A DNA stretch of 64,000 nucleotides from Yersinia alsatica (GTDB lineage: Bacteria; Pseudomonadota; Gammaproteobacteria; Enterobacterales; Enterobacteriaceae), in assembly GCF_902170305.1 (NCBI RefSeq), contig NZ_CABHWW010000034.1, positions 21,076 through 85,075 on the forward strand, given 5' to 3'. A program made the translations under genes and the position numbers. Below the pieces are notes generated by a model. That model did not search any database and was not told the origin of the DNA. It was given only the letters and a program-made list of their open reading frames with translations. This document shows positions 36,888 through 46,053 of the stretch, in pieces; the stretch's first letter is position 1, and each line of letters starts with the position of its first letter.

Positions 36888-36925
36888 GGGGTTTGAGGTC
36901 CAATGGGGCGAAAACCTACGCTAAG
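36888..36925 (+). repeat. Left 38-bp inverted repeat, inner transposon
   Basis: Begins GGGGTTTGAGGTCC and ends TACGCTAAG; identical in reverse complement to 45097-45134. Confidence 0.97.
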
Positions 36926-36977
36926 CGATAGGAAACCAAATTCAAATTTTTTTTAAACAATGAGTTGTGCTGTTACC

Positions 36978-38032
36978 GGCTTTGTTGAATAAATCAGATT
37001 TAAGGCGAGTTTCCCTGTAACAGCTCCGACTTTCAGCCGATACGTACACTTTCTGGCATGCCTGCCTTCGTCATTTTGTTCAGCGCACGCACCATGGCCA
37101 AAGCCTCTGCAACCTGACCATCGTAGTCACGCAACGTCAGCGAACCACCGAACAACTGCTTTACCCTGTACATTGCCGTTTCCGCTATCGACCGACGGTT
37201 GTAATCTGTTGTCCATTTCCACCGTGCATTGCTTCCGCTCAGCCGTTGATTCGCAACAGCACGATTGCGGTCTGCATACTCACCGGACCAGTAGCCCGCT
37301 CCCTTTCGGGGAGGAATGAGCGCGCTGATTTTCTTGCGACGCAGTTCGTCATGACATCGCCGCGTATCGTAAGCACCGTCCGCCGCCGCTGACCTGATTT
37401 TTCGGTGGGTCTGCCGGATAAGCCCCGGGAAAGCTTCAGCGTCCGTGACGTTGTTCAGCGACAGGTCCGCGCAGATGACTTCATGCGTACTCGCATCAAC
37501 AGCCAGATGCAGTTTTCGCCAGATACGACGGCGCTCTTTGCCGTGCTTTTTGACTTTCCACTCACCTTCACCGAAGACTTTCAGCCCTGTGGAATCAATC
37601 ACCAGATGCGCAATTTCACCCCGGGTGGGCGTTTTAAAACTGACGTTAACCGACTTTGCCCGCTTGCTGACACTGGTGTAATCCGGACAGCGAAGAGGAA
37701 CGCCCATCATGGCAAAAATGGAATCAATAAAGCCCTGTGCGGCTCGCAGGGTCAGGCGGAACACACGTTTAACGACCAGGACGGTGGTGATGGCGAGGTC
37801 AGAATAGCGTTGAGGCCGTCCCCGCGATGTGTGTGTGGCGGGCTCATACCAGGCCTGAATAGCCTCGTCGTCAAGCCAGAAAGTGACGGAGCCGCGGTTG
37901 ATGAGGGCTTTGTTGTAGTTGCGCCAGTTGGTGACTTTGAATTTCTGCTTTGCCATGGGACGGCCAGTGTTGCCGGATGATGCGTGATCTGATCCTTTAA
38001 CTCAGCAAAAGTTCGATTTATTCAACAAAGCC
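36978..38032 (-). mobile_element. IS903-like element (IS5 family)
   Basis: A 1055-bp element with perfect 18-bp inverted ends (GGCTTTGTTGAATAAATC at 36978-36995 and its complement at 38015-38032) and a 9-bp duplication GCTGTTACC at 36969-36977 and 38033-38041. These ends and the duplication length are those of IS903. It encodes one intact transposase and lies between the inner transposon's left end and its cargo. Confidence 0.96.
37033..37956 (-). CDS. IS903-type transposase
   Basis: A DDE transposase of 307 residues, the IS903 length. The first Asp is in AHLVIDSTGLKVFGEGEW (near residue 120), the second in SAAADGAYDTRRCH (near residue 193), and the Glu in NRRSIAETAMYRVKQLFGG (near residue 259), with the Y-(2)-R-(3)-E-(6)-K type signature. 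No stops or frameshifts are seen, so it is probably functional. Confidence 0.96.
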   Translation of the reverse strand: MAKQKFKVTNWRNYNKALINRGSVTFWLDDEAIQAWYEPATHTSRGRPQRYSDLAITTVLVVKRVFRLTLRAAQGFIDSIFAMMGVPLRCPDYTSVSKRAKSVNVSFKTPTRGEIAHLVIDSTGLKVFGEGEWKVKKHGKERRRIWRKLHLAVDASTHEVICADLSLNNVTDAEAFPGLIRQTHRKIRSAAADGAYDTRRCHDELRRKKISALIPPRKGAGYWSGEYADRNRAVANQRLSGSNARWKWTTDYNRRSIAETAMYRVKQLFGGSLTLRDYDGQVAEALAMVRALNKMTKAGMPESVRIG

Positions 38033-38104
38033 GCTGTTACCATAAGACGCTAATTGTGACTGCCACCGACCTTTATTATGCTTCGGTGACAGTTCATTCA
38101 TAGG

Positions 38105-38317
38105 TTATCCCACTTGAGACTCTCGATAATTATTCTTTATGAAGCTATGAAAAAATTTACCGTGCGATTCTGCTCCATCAAATTCATACCAACATGTAAT
38201 AGGAAAATCATGGTAATTCCATACTGCACCACTATTGAATTCAATCTCTAATGTAGAAATAGATTCGTCGTACCCAATACTACGAATCATGCTTGATGAA
38301 ATACTTCTTCGTTCCAT
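38105..38317 (-). CDS. KTSC-domain protein
   Basis: A 70-residue protein with the KTSC pattern: S-x-x-I-x-x-I-x-YD near residue 10, TLEIEFNSGAVWNYHDFP at about 22-39, and ESHGKFFHSFIKNNY near the end. KTSC domains are small folds of unclear function, often found in phage and defence settings. AAAGGAG precedes the ATG. It lies 15 bases after herA in the same direction and before the IS903 copy, so it is probably the third gene of the SIR2-HerA operon. Whether it takes part in defence is unknown. Confidence 0.75.
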   Translation of the reverse strand: MERRSISSSMIRSIGYDESISTLEIEFNSGAVWNYHDFPITCWYEFDGAESHGKFFHSFIKNNYRESQVG

Positions 38318-38332
38318 TTTACACTCCTTTGG

Positions 38333-40093
38333 TTATATTTTCTGTTCACGTATTTTAGTTACAACAATTTTATAATTATCAGCATCGAAAGAAAATGCTT
38401 TTGTCCAACATTCAATTAACTTTGGATCTTCACTTGTAGGTCTTGGGTGATTCAATTTCAATCGAACTCTAGATGGAATTTTTATAGCCTCACCTGAAAT
38501 AACTGCCTCACCTATACGCAAAGATGAAAGAAGATCCATAAGACTATTTAGATTATCGGGGGCTGATGATTTCACTATGGATTGATCACTTGAATTGGTA
38601 AGCCTAAGAGCTATCAACGTGCCAATTTGGGAAATTATAGTCTCTGACAACTCTGAGGGGCGTTGAGAAATGACTAGCGCTCCTACGCCAAATTTTCTCC
38701 CTTCTTTAAATATTTTCTCAACTGCGGCTTTTGAATAATTACTCTTGTCATTTTTCCCTAAATACGTATGAGCTTCCTCAAATGCTAAGAGTATTGGCCT
38801 TTGCTTACCGGTATATGACTCTTTACGCCCCCAGAACATGCTGTCGTAAACAAATCTTGTAATCAAGCCTATGGTTATATCTAACACCTCAAATGGTACA
38901 CCGCTAAGATCTAGTATTGTTAATCGCTGCTCACAGCCTATCCAGTCAGCTAGTAAATCATGCAAATCTTTTTCAGAATCTGCTGTTTTGTAATCACCTG
39001 GATTGAACAGAAAATCGTATCGGGTATCTCTGAGTCGAGAAAGTAATTTCTTTTCATAAGAAAAATACTCTGCGTGTTGAGATTTATATGGAGCTGTATT
39101 TCCCATTACATATGCTTCAAAGGTTGCCGGAGTCAATGTTTCTGCATCCCCAGCAGCCAGTTCATTTGCTGTATCTCTAGTTTGTTCATCTTTCTTTGCA
39201 GAAGAAAATGATGCATTAAGTAACCAATTCATCTCATACCATAGCTGCCTAGCGCTAAAAGGAATAGGTGAGTCGGCTGTGATAAGATTTTCATTAACAA
39301 TCCCAGCTTTTAAATTTAAGTTTTCTTTCTTAAGCTTTGTTACAAGATCTCTCAGTAAACGATATTCTATTCTTTGTTCATCGCGATGATCAGCACCTAC
39401 AAGAAAATAGGCAAGTTCTTCAAAGGTCATAAGCCAAAATGGTATCACCAATGGGGATGCTACTTCATTAATTCGAAGTACTTTGGCATCAGGAAATGCA
39501 GAAGCATATTCACCGTGTGGGTCAACCAATATAATTCTTGAACCAACGTAACCATGTAGAATAGATTTCAAAATACTGACGGTAGTATTGGATTTCCCGC
39601 TACCTGTTGAGCCTAAAATACCACAGTGACGTAAAATTAAGTTATGAGTATCTACATGAACACCTAAATTTTCAGATGAAGAATGTTTTCCAATTTCAAT
39701 GGAACCGGCATCCTTTTCACCATAAATTGCAAATAAGTCGTGTTCGATTACAAGGTGTACTTCATCACCTATTGTAGGATAAGTACCCACTCCTTTTTCA
39801 AACTCACTGTCACCTATTTTTTCGCCAATCAGTTGTACTGAAAGAAATTTTGAGCTTACTCTATACTCATCATCGCTACTATCTGTGAACGGTCTGTCAC
39901 TTACCGCAGCAACGATAGCGTAGATAGTAATATTTCCCATTGGCATTTTTACAAATGTGCCGATCTGGCCAATTTTATACAATCGTCCATTTATTATTGG
40001 CGCAGCGGAAGGTATTTCTGATGAAACTTCTACCTCTACAGTACTGGAATCCACACGAATAACCTTTCCTAAATATGTAGAATCAGTCTTCAT
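38333..40093 (-). CDS. herA: HerA-like ATPase of SIR2-HerA defence system
   Basis: Hexameric FtsK/HerA-type ATPase, 586 residues. An N-terminal HAS-barrel-like domain (LGKVIRVDSSTVEVEVSSE) precedes Walker A GSTGSGKSNTTVS near residue 165. Walker B ILLAFEEAHTYLG is near residue 435, followed by the arginine-finger region FGVGALVISQRPSELS near residue 465. It overlaps the SIR2 gene by 11 bases. SIR2-HerA pairs are described anti-phage systems in which the two proteins form a complex and the SIR2 part acts on NAD+ or DNA. Carriage on a transposon suggests ready spread. Confidence 0.9.
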   Translation of the reverse strand: MKTDSTYLGKVIRVDSSTVEVEVSSEIPSAAPIINGRLYKIGQIGTFVKMPMGNITIYAIVAAVSDRPFTDSSDDEYRVSSKFLSVQLIGEKIGDSEFEKGVGTYPTIGDEVHLVIEHDLFAIYGEKDAGSIEIGKHSSSENLGVHVDTHNLILRHCGILGSTGSGKSNTTVSILKSILHGYVGSRIILVDPHGEYASAFPDAKVLRINEVASPLVIPFWLMTFEELAYFLVGADHRDEQRIEYRLLRDLVTKLKKENLNLKAGIVNENLITADSPIPFSARQLWYEMNWLLNASFSSAKKDEQTRDTANELAAGDAETLTPATFEAYVMGNTAPYKSQHAEYFSYEKKLLSRLRDTRYDFLFNPGDYKTADSEKDLHDLLADWIGCEQRLTILDLSGVPFEVLDITIGLITRFVYDSMFWGRKESYTGKQRPILLAFEEAHTYLGKNDKSNYSKAAVEKIFKEGRKFGVGALVISQRPSELSETIISQIGTLIALRLTNSSDQSIVKSSAPDNLNSLMDLLSSLRIGEAVISGEAIKIPSRVRLKLNHPRPTSEDPKLIECWTKAFSFDADNYKIVVTKIREQKI

Positions 40094-41276
40094 TTATAGA
40101 TACCTCAATCTCACTACTACGACCAGAATTACCAACTAAGAACTCAACCAAATAATTAAAATCACCAAGCAAGAATTTTTCACCTTCAGCATTCCAAAAA
40201 CTATCACATTTTTCTTTGTTTTTTAGCTCGGATTGGTCAAAGGACCATTTCCCTAATGTTCCGTTTATAATCGCAGTTGTTGGTCCGAATACAGATAGAT
40301 TTAGATATCCTGCCGAAAGGGAATGCAATTTTTTAACTTCACTGTCTGCATAAAAAAAGACTACAACACTAAGCCTGTTGTTTTGCCTCAAGCAATTAAA
40401 AATAATTTCATTTATATGCTGATCTAAAAATGAGTATCCGGTGAAAATGAATAGAAGCTCACCATTTAGTAAATAGTTTTTAAGGCGGTCGAAGTAAACT
40501 AAAAAAGGTTGTCTACGAGATAGATCATATTTTTCTTTTGATGGGTAAATGACTATCTCATTTTTCTCTTCTTCAATTTTATCTACTTTCCCAAGGCGTA
40601 TAACTTTATGCGACTTCAGATTCTCTCTTTTTTTCCAAAACCAACTAAGAGAACCATGTATCTTCCATAATCGAATCCAGTTCTGAGTTAGATCATTTCT
40701 ACGAACAAGTGTTTCGACACTTTCTTGCCAAAAAAATGGTTCATAAGAACCAACGAAACCGTCAAAATACGGCGCACGAATTGCTTCAAGAGATTTTTCT
40801 ATTACCAGATCATAATTTGTAGTAAAAATCTCTTTCGAAAAATCTCTGTTTTGCATGTTTAACCACGCAAAAAATTTCTTTGGAGCAGTCAGATTAGCAC
40901 TAACTTCTTTCTCCGTGATTAGATTATAAATATTTTTGCAAATTTCAATATCCAGATCACGCGCGCTTATGCCAGAAACCCCGAGGAATTCTCTATCAGG
41001 CCTTTCTTCAGTTATTTCGCGAATCCGTCTTATCTGATTAAGAATATCTTCAATGCTAATTGTTTCATCAGGCTTCGATAAGTCTGTTTTAATAACATTA
41101 AAATAATCCAACAATGATCCGGTTAATGCACTTTCGACTTGAATAGTCAATTGAGATATATTTGGCAAGCCTAAAGCACAGGAGGTACCAGCCCCCATAA
41201 AGAAACCAATATTTTTAGCGTAGGATAGTTGACTTTTTAGCTCACGAATTTCTTTAAGTAGGTTTATTTCTTCCAT
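40083..41276 (-). CDS. SIR2-domain effector of SIR2-HerA system
   Basis: A 397-residue protein with a sirtuin-like NADase domain: the NAD-binding GFFMGAGTSCALGLPN at residues 24-39, IFTTNYDLVIEKSL near residue 152, and WKIHGSLSWFW near residue 207, whose His is the expected active-site base. The last 120 residues are a mixed C-terminal region with no known motif. It is the first gene of the SIR2-HerA-KTSC unit. Members of this family kill or arrest infected cells by NAD+ depletion or cut DNA together with HerA. All key SIR2 residues seen are intact. Confidence 0.9.
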   Translation of the reverse strand: MEEINLLKEIRELKSQLSYAKNIGFFMGAGTSCALGLPNISQLTIQVESALTGSLLDYFNVIKTDLSKPDETISIEDILNQIRRIREITEERPDREFLGVSGISARDLDIEICKNIYNLITEKEVSANLTAPKKFFAWLNMQNRDFSKEIFTTNYDLVIEKSLEAIRAPYFDGFVGSYEPFFWQESVETLVRRNDLTQNWIRLWKIHGSLSWFWKKRENLKSHKVIRLGKVDKIEEEKNEIVIYPSKEKYDLSRRQPFLVYFDRLKNYLLNGELLFIFTGYSFLDQHINEIIFNCLRQNNRLSVVVFFYADSEVKKLHSLSAGYLNLSVFGPTTAIINGTLGKWSFDQSELKNKEKCDSFWNAEGEKFLLGDFNYLVEFLVGNSGRSSEIEVSINED

Positions 41277-41360
41277 AGCTTTTAATTCCCTATCATAATT
41301 TGTTGTATGACTTGATCTCTGCTTAGAATAATTCTTTTTAAATCATGGTTAATATTATCT

Positions 41361-41927
41361 TTATGATGATTTCTGATTGTTTTCCGATTTTTTTAACCGA
41401 AAATAAGTAGCCCGAGAAACCCCTGTCTTTTCTAGAATTATTTTTTCTGATAGCTTCTGATTGATAAGTTGTCTGACAAGTGCTGCTTTCGAGTGCGGTT
41501 TCCGTCCAAATTTGACACCGGATGCCATAGCAACAATTCTGCCATCATTAGTGCGTTCCAGAATACGTTCTCGTTCTGCTTCTGCAACAGCCGCCAAAAT
41601 TTGAATCACCATTTTCCCCATAGTTCCTTCTGTACTTAGTCCGTTCTCCAGAAAACGAATGGCTATTCCCTTTTTATAGCAAGCATCAACAATGTGGATC
41701 ATGTCTACGGTATTGCGGCCAAGCCGATCCATTTTGGTACAAATAATGATGTCATCCTTTTCTGCACGGGCAAGCAGCCGTTGTAACCCTTCGCGCTCAT
41801 CCGTGGCTCCTGACATCATATCAGTAAAAATCCGGTCATCTCTGACACCTACAGATTTCAGCTCCGTAATCTGTACCGTCAGTTTCTGATGGCTGGTTGA
41901 TACTCTTGCATATCCCAGTAATGCCAT
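41361..41927 (-). CDS. tnpR: Serine resolvase of inner transposon
   Basis: Serine recombinase of 188 residues: LLGYARVSTSHQKLTVQ with the catalytic Ser, DDIIICTKMDRLGRNTVDMI, a long helix VAEAERERILERTNDGR and a C-terminal helix-turn-helix (EKIILEKTGVSRATYFRLKK). It resolves cointegrates at the res site expected in the 159-base gap to the divergent transposase. It is different in sequence from the outer resolvase, so the two elements probably do not share resolution. Confidence 0.93.
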   Translation of the reverse strand: MALLGYARVSTSHQKLTVQITELKSVGVRDDRIFTDMMSGATDEREGLQRLLARAEKDDIIICTKMDRLGRNTVDMIHIVDACYKKGIAIRFLENGLSTEGTMGKMVIQILAAVAEAERERILERTNDGRIVAMASGVKFGRKPHSKAALVRQLINQKLSEKIILEKTGVSRATYFRLKKSENNQKSS

Positions 41928-42086
41928 ATTGGTCTCACAAATCGATATTGATACTGCGTAGTATCATAAAGTATAAATCGCGATTTTTGATACTCATGTT
42001 TGAAATCGTTTTGAGTGGTCTCAAAACTTATAACATTTGAGATAGTTAAAAATAGACCTAAGTCATAGTTACGCAAGGAGTGCTGG
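41928..42086. promoter_or_regulatory. Probable res site and divergent promoters, inner transposon
   Basis: The gap between divergent resolvase and transposase holds inverted-repeat motifs: TGATAC-6-GTATCA at 41949-41966, AAATCGCGATTT at 41975-41986, and a further TGATACTCA at 41988-41996. Tn3-family res sites lie in this position with two or three such resolvase subsites. Subsite assignment is inference. Confidence 0.65.
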
Positions 42087-45000
42087 ATGCCTATCGATTT
42101 TTTGACTGAAGAGCAGAAGCAAAATTATGGGCGTTATGCGGCAGAGCCGAACGAGGTACAACTTTCCCGTTATTTTATTCTGGATGAAAATGACCTGATA
42201 TTCATCGCACAAAGGCGCGGGGACCAAAACCGTCTTGGTATAGCCCTTCAACTAACATCCGTCCGATTTTTAGGAGCGTTCCTGCCTGATTTGGCTCTGG
42301 TTCCGCACAATGTACAAACCTTTGTTGCCACGCAGCTTTCAATCAGTCGGACTGATATTCTGGCTGAATACGCAAAACGAGAACCAACCCGCTGGGAGCA
42401 TTATGCTCAAATCAAAAAATATTATCACTATCATGAGTTCGGGGAGTTTCCGTGGACATTCAGATTGAACCGGTTGCTGTATACCCGAGCCTGGATTAGC
42501 AATGAACGCCCCAGCCTGATGTTCGATTTCGCCACCGCATGGCTGGTACAGCATAAAATTTTATTACCAGGAACCACAACACTCTCCAGAGTGATCACCG
42601 AAATCCGCGAACGAGCAGCAAACCGTCTTTGGCAAAGATTACTGGCATTGCCCAATGATGAACAGAAACGACAACTGGATGAATTACTGAGCTTTAGTGA
42701 AGGTCAGAGAGTATCCATGTTCGAGCAACTGAAAAAAGGTCCTGTGACAGTCAGTAGTCCTGCATTTAACGATGCACTTGATCGTTATAACAAATTGCAC
42801 CAACTGGGTTTTCAGCAACTTGATTTTACAGGCCTTCCACCGGCTCAGCTAAAAAGTCTTGCTCGCTATGCCAATGTAACCTCGGTAAAAAAGATAGTTC
42901 GTATCCCCATGAAGAAACGTACAGCGATACTTATTGCCTTTGTTAAATCATTGGAGGTCATTGCGCTGGATGAAGCCATCGATGTTTTGGATATGCTAAT
43001 CACTAATATTGCGGGAGAGGCTAAAAAAGCAGGGCAAAAGAAGCGGTTGAGGACGTTGAAGGATTTGGACCGCTCTTCGTTGATACTGGCAAAAGCCTGT
43101 GCACTCCTGCTGGATGAGGTAACTGATGATTCCCACCTCCGAAAATCAATTTTTTCCTGCATTTCCAAAGAAAGACTGGCTGAGTCGGTAAAAATGGTCA
43201 ATGAGTTGGCCCGACCGGCAGACAATAATTTCCAAGATGAAATGATTGAACAATATGGGCGCGTTCGCCGTTTTCTACCCAGAGTTCTTCGGGAATTAAC
43301 TTTTCTGGCCGCCCCGGCGGGAGAACATACTCTGGCAGCTTTTAACTATTTATCGTCGCTAGGCGCTTCAAGAAAGCACATCCTTGACGATGCTCCAAAA
43401 AATATTATTACCGGCCCCTGGAAGCGTTTGGTTTTTGACGAAGAAGGCCGAGTAAGACGGCCTGGCTATTCACTATGTCTACTTGAGCGGTTTCAGGATG
43501 CATTAAGGCGGCGGGATATTTATCTTGAGAATAGCGATCGTTGGGGAGATCCACGGTCAAAGCTATTACAAGGGACAGAATGGCAAGCTCAACGCGTCTC
43601 TGTCTGTCGAGCATTAGGCCACCCTGTCAATGCTCAGCAGGCAACAGAAAAGCTTGCTCAGCAGTTAGATTTTGCCTGGAAAGCGGTAGCTGATAGCTTT
43701 GATGATAATGCGTCAGTCCATATCGAATACGGGGGGAAACATCCTACGTTGACTATCAGCAGCCTAGAGAAACTGGATGAATCACCAAGTCTGATAGCTC
43801 TCAACAGACAAGTCAGAGGTCTTTTACCTTTGGTGGATCTGACTGAGCTCTTACTGGAAATCAATGCCCATACAGGATTTGCCGAAGAATTTACTCATGT
43901 CAGCGAGTCTAATGCGCGAGCGAAAGATCTGCATATCAGCATTTGTGCTGTATTACTGGCAGAAGCCTGCAACATTGGCTTTGAACCATTAATTAAGCAC
44001 AATATTCCATCATTAACCCGGCATCGTCTTAGTTGGGTGAAACAAAATTATTTTCGGTCAGAAACCCTTATCAAAGCGAATGCTCGCCTGGTTGATTACC
44101 AGGCTACGCTCAGTCTCGCTCAGCGATGGGGTGGTGGAGAGGTCGCATCTGCTGATGGTATGCGTTTTGTTACGCCAGTAAAAACGATTAACGCCGGACC
44201 CAATAGAAAATACTTTGGCTCTGATCGTGGAATTACCTGGTACAACTTTATCTCCGATCAGTTTTCTGGTTTTCACGGCATTGTTGTCCCAGGTACGTTG
44301 AGAGACTCAATCTTTGTTCTGGAGGGTTTACTTGAACAGCAAACGGGGTTAAATCCACAGGAAATTATGACTGATACAGCAGGTGCCAGTGATTTGATAT
44401 TCGGTCTGTTCTGGTTGTTGGGATACCAGTTTTCCCCACGTCTGGCGGATGCCGGAGATGCCGTTTTCTGGCGAGTGGATAAAAATGCGAATTACGGCCC
44501 TCTCGATGAATTGGCCCGTGGTTGCATCAATCTAGCACTGATTGAGGCTAACTGGGACGATATGATGCGGATTGCGGGTTCTCTTAAATTGGGAACTGTA
44601 CAAGCATCAGAGCTAATCCGTAGTTTATTGAAGAGCACGCGCCCGTCTAGTTTGGCGCAGGCCATCATTGAAGCTGGGCGAATAAATAAAACGCTATACC
44701 TGCTGAATTATATTGATGATGAAGATTATCGTCGCCGAATACTAACGCAACTAAACCGGGGTGAAGGGAGACACAGTGTGGCTCGCGCCATTTGCCATGG
44801 TCAACGTGGTGAAATCAGAAAACGCTATCGCGAAGGGCAAGAGGATCAACTTGGATCATTGGGACTGGTAACAAATACTGTTGTTTTATGGAATACGCTG
44901 TATATGCAGGAAGCCCTTGGACATATTAATACAGATAGCCAGCCTACTGAAATTAACGAAGAAGATATATCCAGATTATCACCGCTGATGCACGGTCATA

Positions 45001-45101
45001 TCAATATGTTAGGGCATTACTCATTCACCTTGTCTGAAAACGTGATGAATGGTGAATTAAGGCCTTTAAATCAACATGTTAATGAATATGTAGACTCTTA
45101 G
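42087..45101 (+). CDS. tnpA: Tn3-family transposase TnpA, inner element
   Basis: A DDE transposase of 1004 residues with an N-terminal DUF4158 region (LTEEQKQNYGRYAAEPNEVQLSRYF) and the C-terminal Tn3 catalytic domain. Visible catalytic segments are WGGGEVASADGMRF (first Asp, near residue 687), QEIMTDTAGASDLIFGLFWLLG (second Asp, near residue 763) and a C-terminal 'LNRGEGRHSVARAICHGQRGEI' containing the Glu (near residue 894). AAGGAG precedes the ATG. It ends at the right inverted repeat. The sequence is clearly different from the Tn21-type transposase to its right. Looks intact. Confidence 0.94.
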   Translation: MPIDFLTEEQKQNYGRYAAEPNEVQLSRYFILDENDLIFIAQRRGDQNRLGIALQLTSVRFLGAFLPDLALVPHNVQTFVATQLSISRTDILAEYAKREPTRWEHYAQIKKYYHYHEFGEFPWTFRLNRLLYTRAWISNERPSLMFDFATAWLVQHKILLPGTTTLSRVITEIRERAANRLWQRLLALPNDEQKRQLDELLSFSEGQRVSMFEQLKKGPVTVSSPAFNDALDRYNKLHQLGFQQLDFTGLPPAQLKSLARYANVTSVKKIVRIPMKKRTAILIAFVKSLEVIALDEAIDVLDMLITNIAGEAKKAGQKKRLRTLKDLDRSSLILAKACALLLDEVTDDSHLRKSIFSCISKERLAESVKMVNELARPADNNFQDEMIEQYGRVRRFLPRVLRELTFLAAPAGEHTLAAFNYLSSLGASRKHILDDAPKNIITGPWKRLVFDEEGRVRRPGYSLCLLERFQDALRRRDIYLENSDRWGDPRSKLLQGTEWQAQRVSVCRALGHPVNAQQATEKLAQQLDFAWKAVADSFDDNASVHIEYGGKHPTLTISSLEKLDESPSLIALNRQVRGLLPLVDLTELLLEINAHTGFAEEFTHVSESNARAKDLHISICAVLLAEACNIGFEPLIKHNIPSLTRHRLSWVKQNYFRSETLIKANARLVDYQATLSLAQRWGGGEVASADGMRFVTPVKTINAGPNRKYFGSDRGITWYNFISDQFSGFHGIVVPGTLRDSIFVLEGLLEQQTGLNPQEIMTDTAGASDLIFGLFWLLGYQFSPRLADAGDAVFWRVDKNANYGPLDELARGCINLALIEANWDDMMRIAGSLKLGTVQASELIRSLLKSTRPSSLAQAIIEAGRINKTLYLLNYIDDEDYRRRILTQLNRGEGRHSVARAICHGQRGEIRKRYREGQEDQLGSLGLVTNTVVLWNTLYMQEALGHINTDSQPTEINEEDISRLSPLMHGHINMLGHYSFTLSENVMNGELRPLNQHVNEYVDS

Positions 45102-45134
45102 CGTAGGTTTTCGCCCCATTGGACCTCAAACCCC
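45097..45134 (-). repeat. Right 38-bp inverted repeat, inner transposon
   Basis: Perfect reverse complement of 36888-36925; followed by the duplicated TAACG at 45135-45139. The end of tnpA overlaps its first five bases. Confidence 0.97.
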
Positions 45135-45389
45135 TAACGTAGTGGTCTCCAAGAACATTCAGGACTGATCCCAGGCGTCGATGGTCAAGACCTGATCGGC
45201 AGGACAGGCGGCTACGCGGTCGGGAACTGGATGGTGTTCAGTCTCATGCCGACCCCATTCGATTGATCGCGTCGCTTGCGGCACGCTGCGACGCAAGGAG
45301 GTTTGCGACCTGGTTTAGCAGCCGTGTCCGCTGCATGTCTGTTACCTATCTCCCCGACCGCTCATTGGACCAACTCCAGAGATTGGGCT
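45135..45389. other. Outer-transposon DNA right of the inner insertion
   Basis: A 255-base stretch of the original outer element that once continued from 36883. It should contain the former promoter of the 36883-35141 accessory-tnpR unit. A plus-strand frame at 45263-45520 has no family features and overlaps the cupin gene, so it is not called. Confidence 0.5.
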
Positions 45390-45746
45390 CTATCGCTCAG
45401 CCAATACGAAACCGGCATTGGCTGATGCCACAACCGAGACGAACACAAATGGCTCGGTACCTGTATTTCGCGCCCCGTGCACTTGGCCCGGTCTTGCCAC
45501 GGCTATCTCACCTTCCCTGAGGGCACGAACAATCCCATTGCCCTGAAAGTAATCAGCCATTCCCGACAAAACAGTCCACGTGTCTTGGCCGTGAGGATGA
45601 ATGTGAGCCGCAATTTCCTGCCCGGGATGGACATGCCAAACCACGATAATTGAGTCTCGGGTTTCAAGCACAACGGAACGAATAGGCTCGCCTTCGGACG
45701 GCTGAACATACTCGGCTACAGAAAATATTCTCGATTCAACAGTCAT
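45390..45746 (-). CDS. Cupin-domain protein, outer transposon cargo
   Basis: A small cupin of 118 residues from the ATG at 45746, with GAGGGA upstream; a start six codons earlier is possible. The first cupin motif is visible as WHVHPGQEIAAHIHPHGQDTWTVLSG (His, His and His with a possible metal site). The second motif is AVARPGQVHGARNTGTEPFVFV. It may be a dioxygenase, an isomerase or a sensor; the substrate is unknown. It lies upstream of and divergent from the outer transposase. Confidence 0.7.
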   Translation of the reverse strand: MTVESRIFSVAEYVQPSEGEPIRSVVLETRDSIIVVWHVHPGQEIAAHIHPHGQDTWTVLSGMADYFQGNGIVRALREGEIAVARPGQVHGARNTGTEPFVFVSVVASANAGFVLAER

Positions 45747-46053
45747 CGGAGATCCCTCTTTCACAGTGCCCCCAGACAGGCTGGATATGAGTTCTAACTC
45801 GAATTTGAACGGGAGGCTGGTCGTGCGGTCGTGCAGTTGCCGATGAGCGTGTCGGCTGCTGCCTCCTTGCCCACCAGCGAACCAGACGGTCGCATGCGCA
45901 TCCTTTCTTATCGAAACTCGTTGAGATGATATGCAATCAAGAATAGAATTTCAAGAACTATTTTCGAGAATCGCAATGCCTTGATTCCCGTGCCGCGCCG
46001 GTTGCCTTGGCGGGCTTGTCACAAACCTACGTTTTCAAGAAGAAGGAAACCGC
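45747..46053. other. Region between cupin gene and outer transposase
   Basis: A 307-base gap holding the tnpA promoter and possibly the outer res site, since no room for res exists beside the resolvase, whose upstream gene overlaps it. The segment around 45900-45980 is locally AT-rich with short inverted motifs, but no res subsites could be defined by eye. AGAAGGAAA at the end is the tnpA ribosome site. Confidence 0.45.

Larger units (their letters stand above)
36888..45134. mobile_element. Tn3-family transposon carrying SIR2-HerA (inner element)
   Basis: An 8,247-bp transposon with perfect 38-bp inverted repeats at 36888-36925 and 45097-45134 and a 5-bp duplication TAACG at 36883-36887 and 45135-45139. 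It carries its own transposase (42087-45101) and a divergent serine resolvase (41361-41927) around a probable res region. Its cargo is a SIR2-like gene, a HerA-like ATPase gene and a small KTSC gene. An IS903-like copy lies near the left end. Its AT-rich cargo contrasts with the GC-rich outer element. Confidence 0.95.

Noticed and set aside
45263..45520. Plus-strand frame right of the inner transposon
   Set aside because: It overlaps the cupin gene on the other strand, lacks a ribosome site and has no family features.
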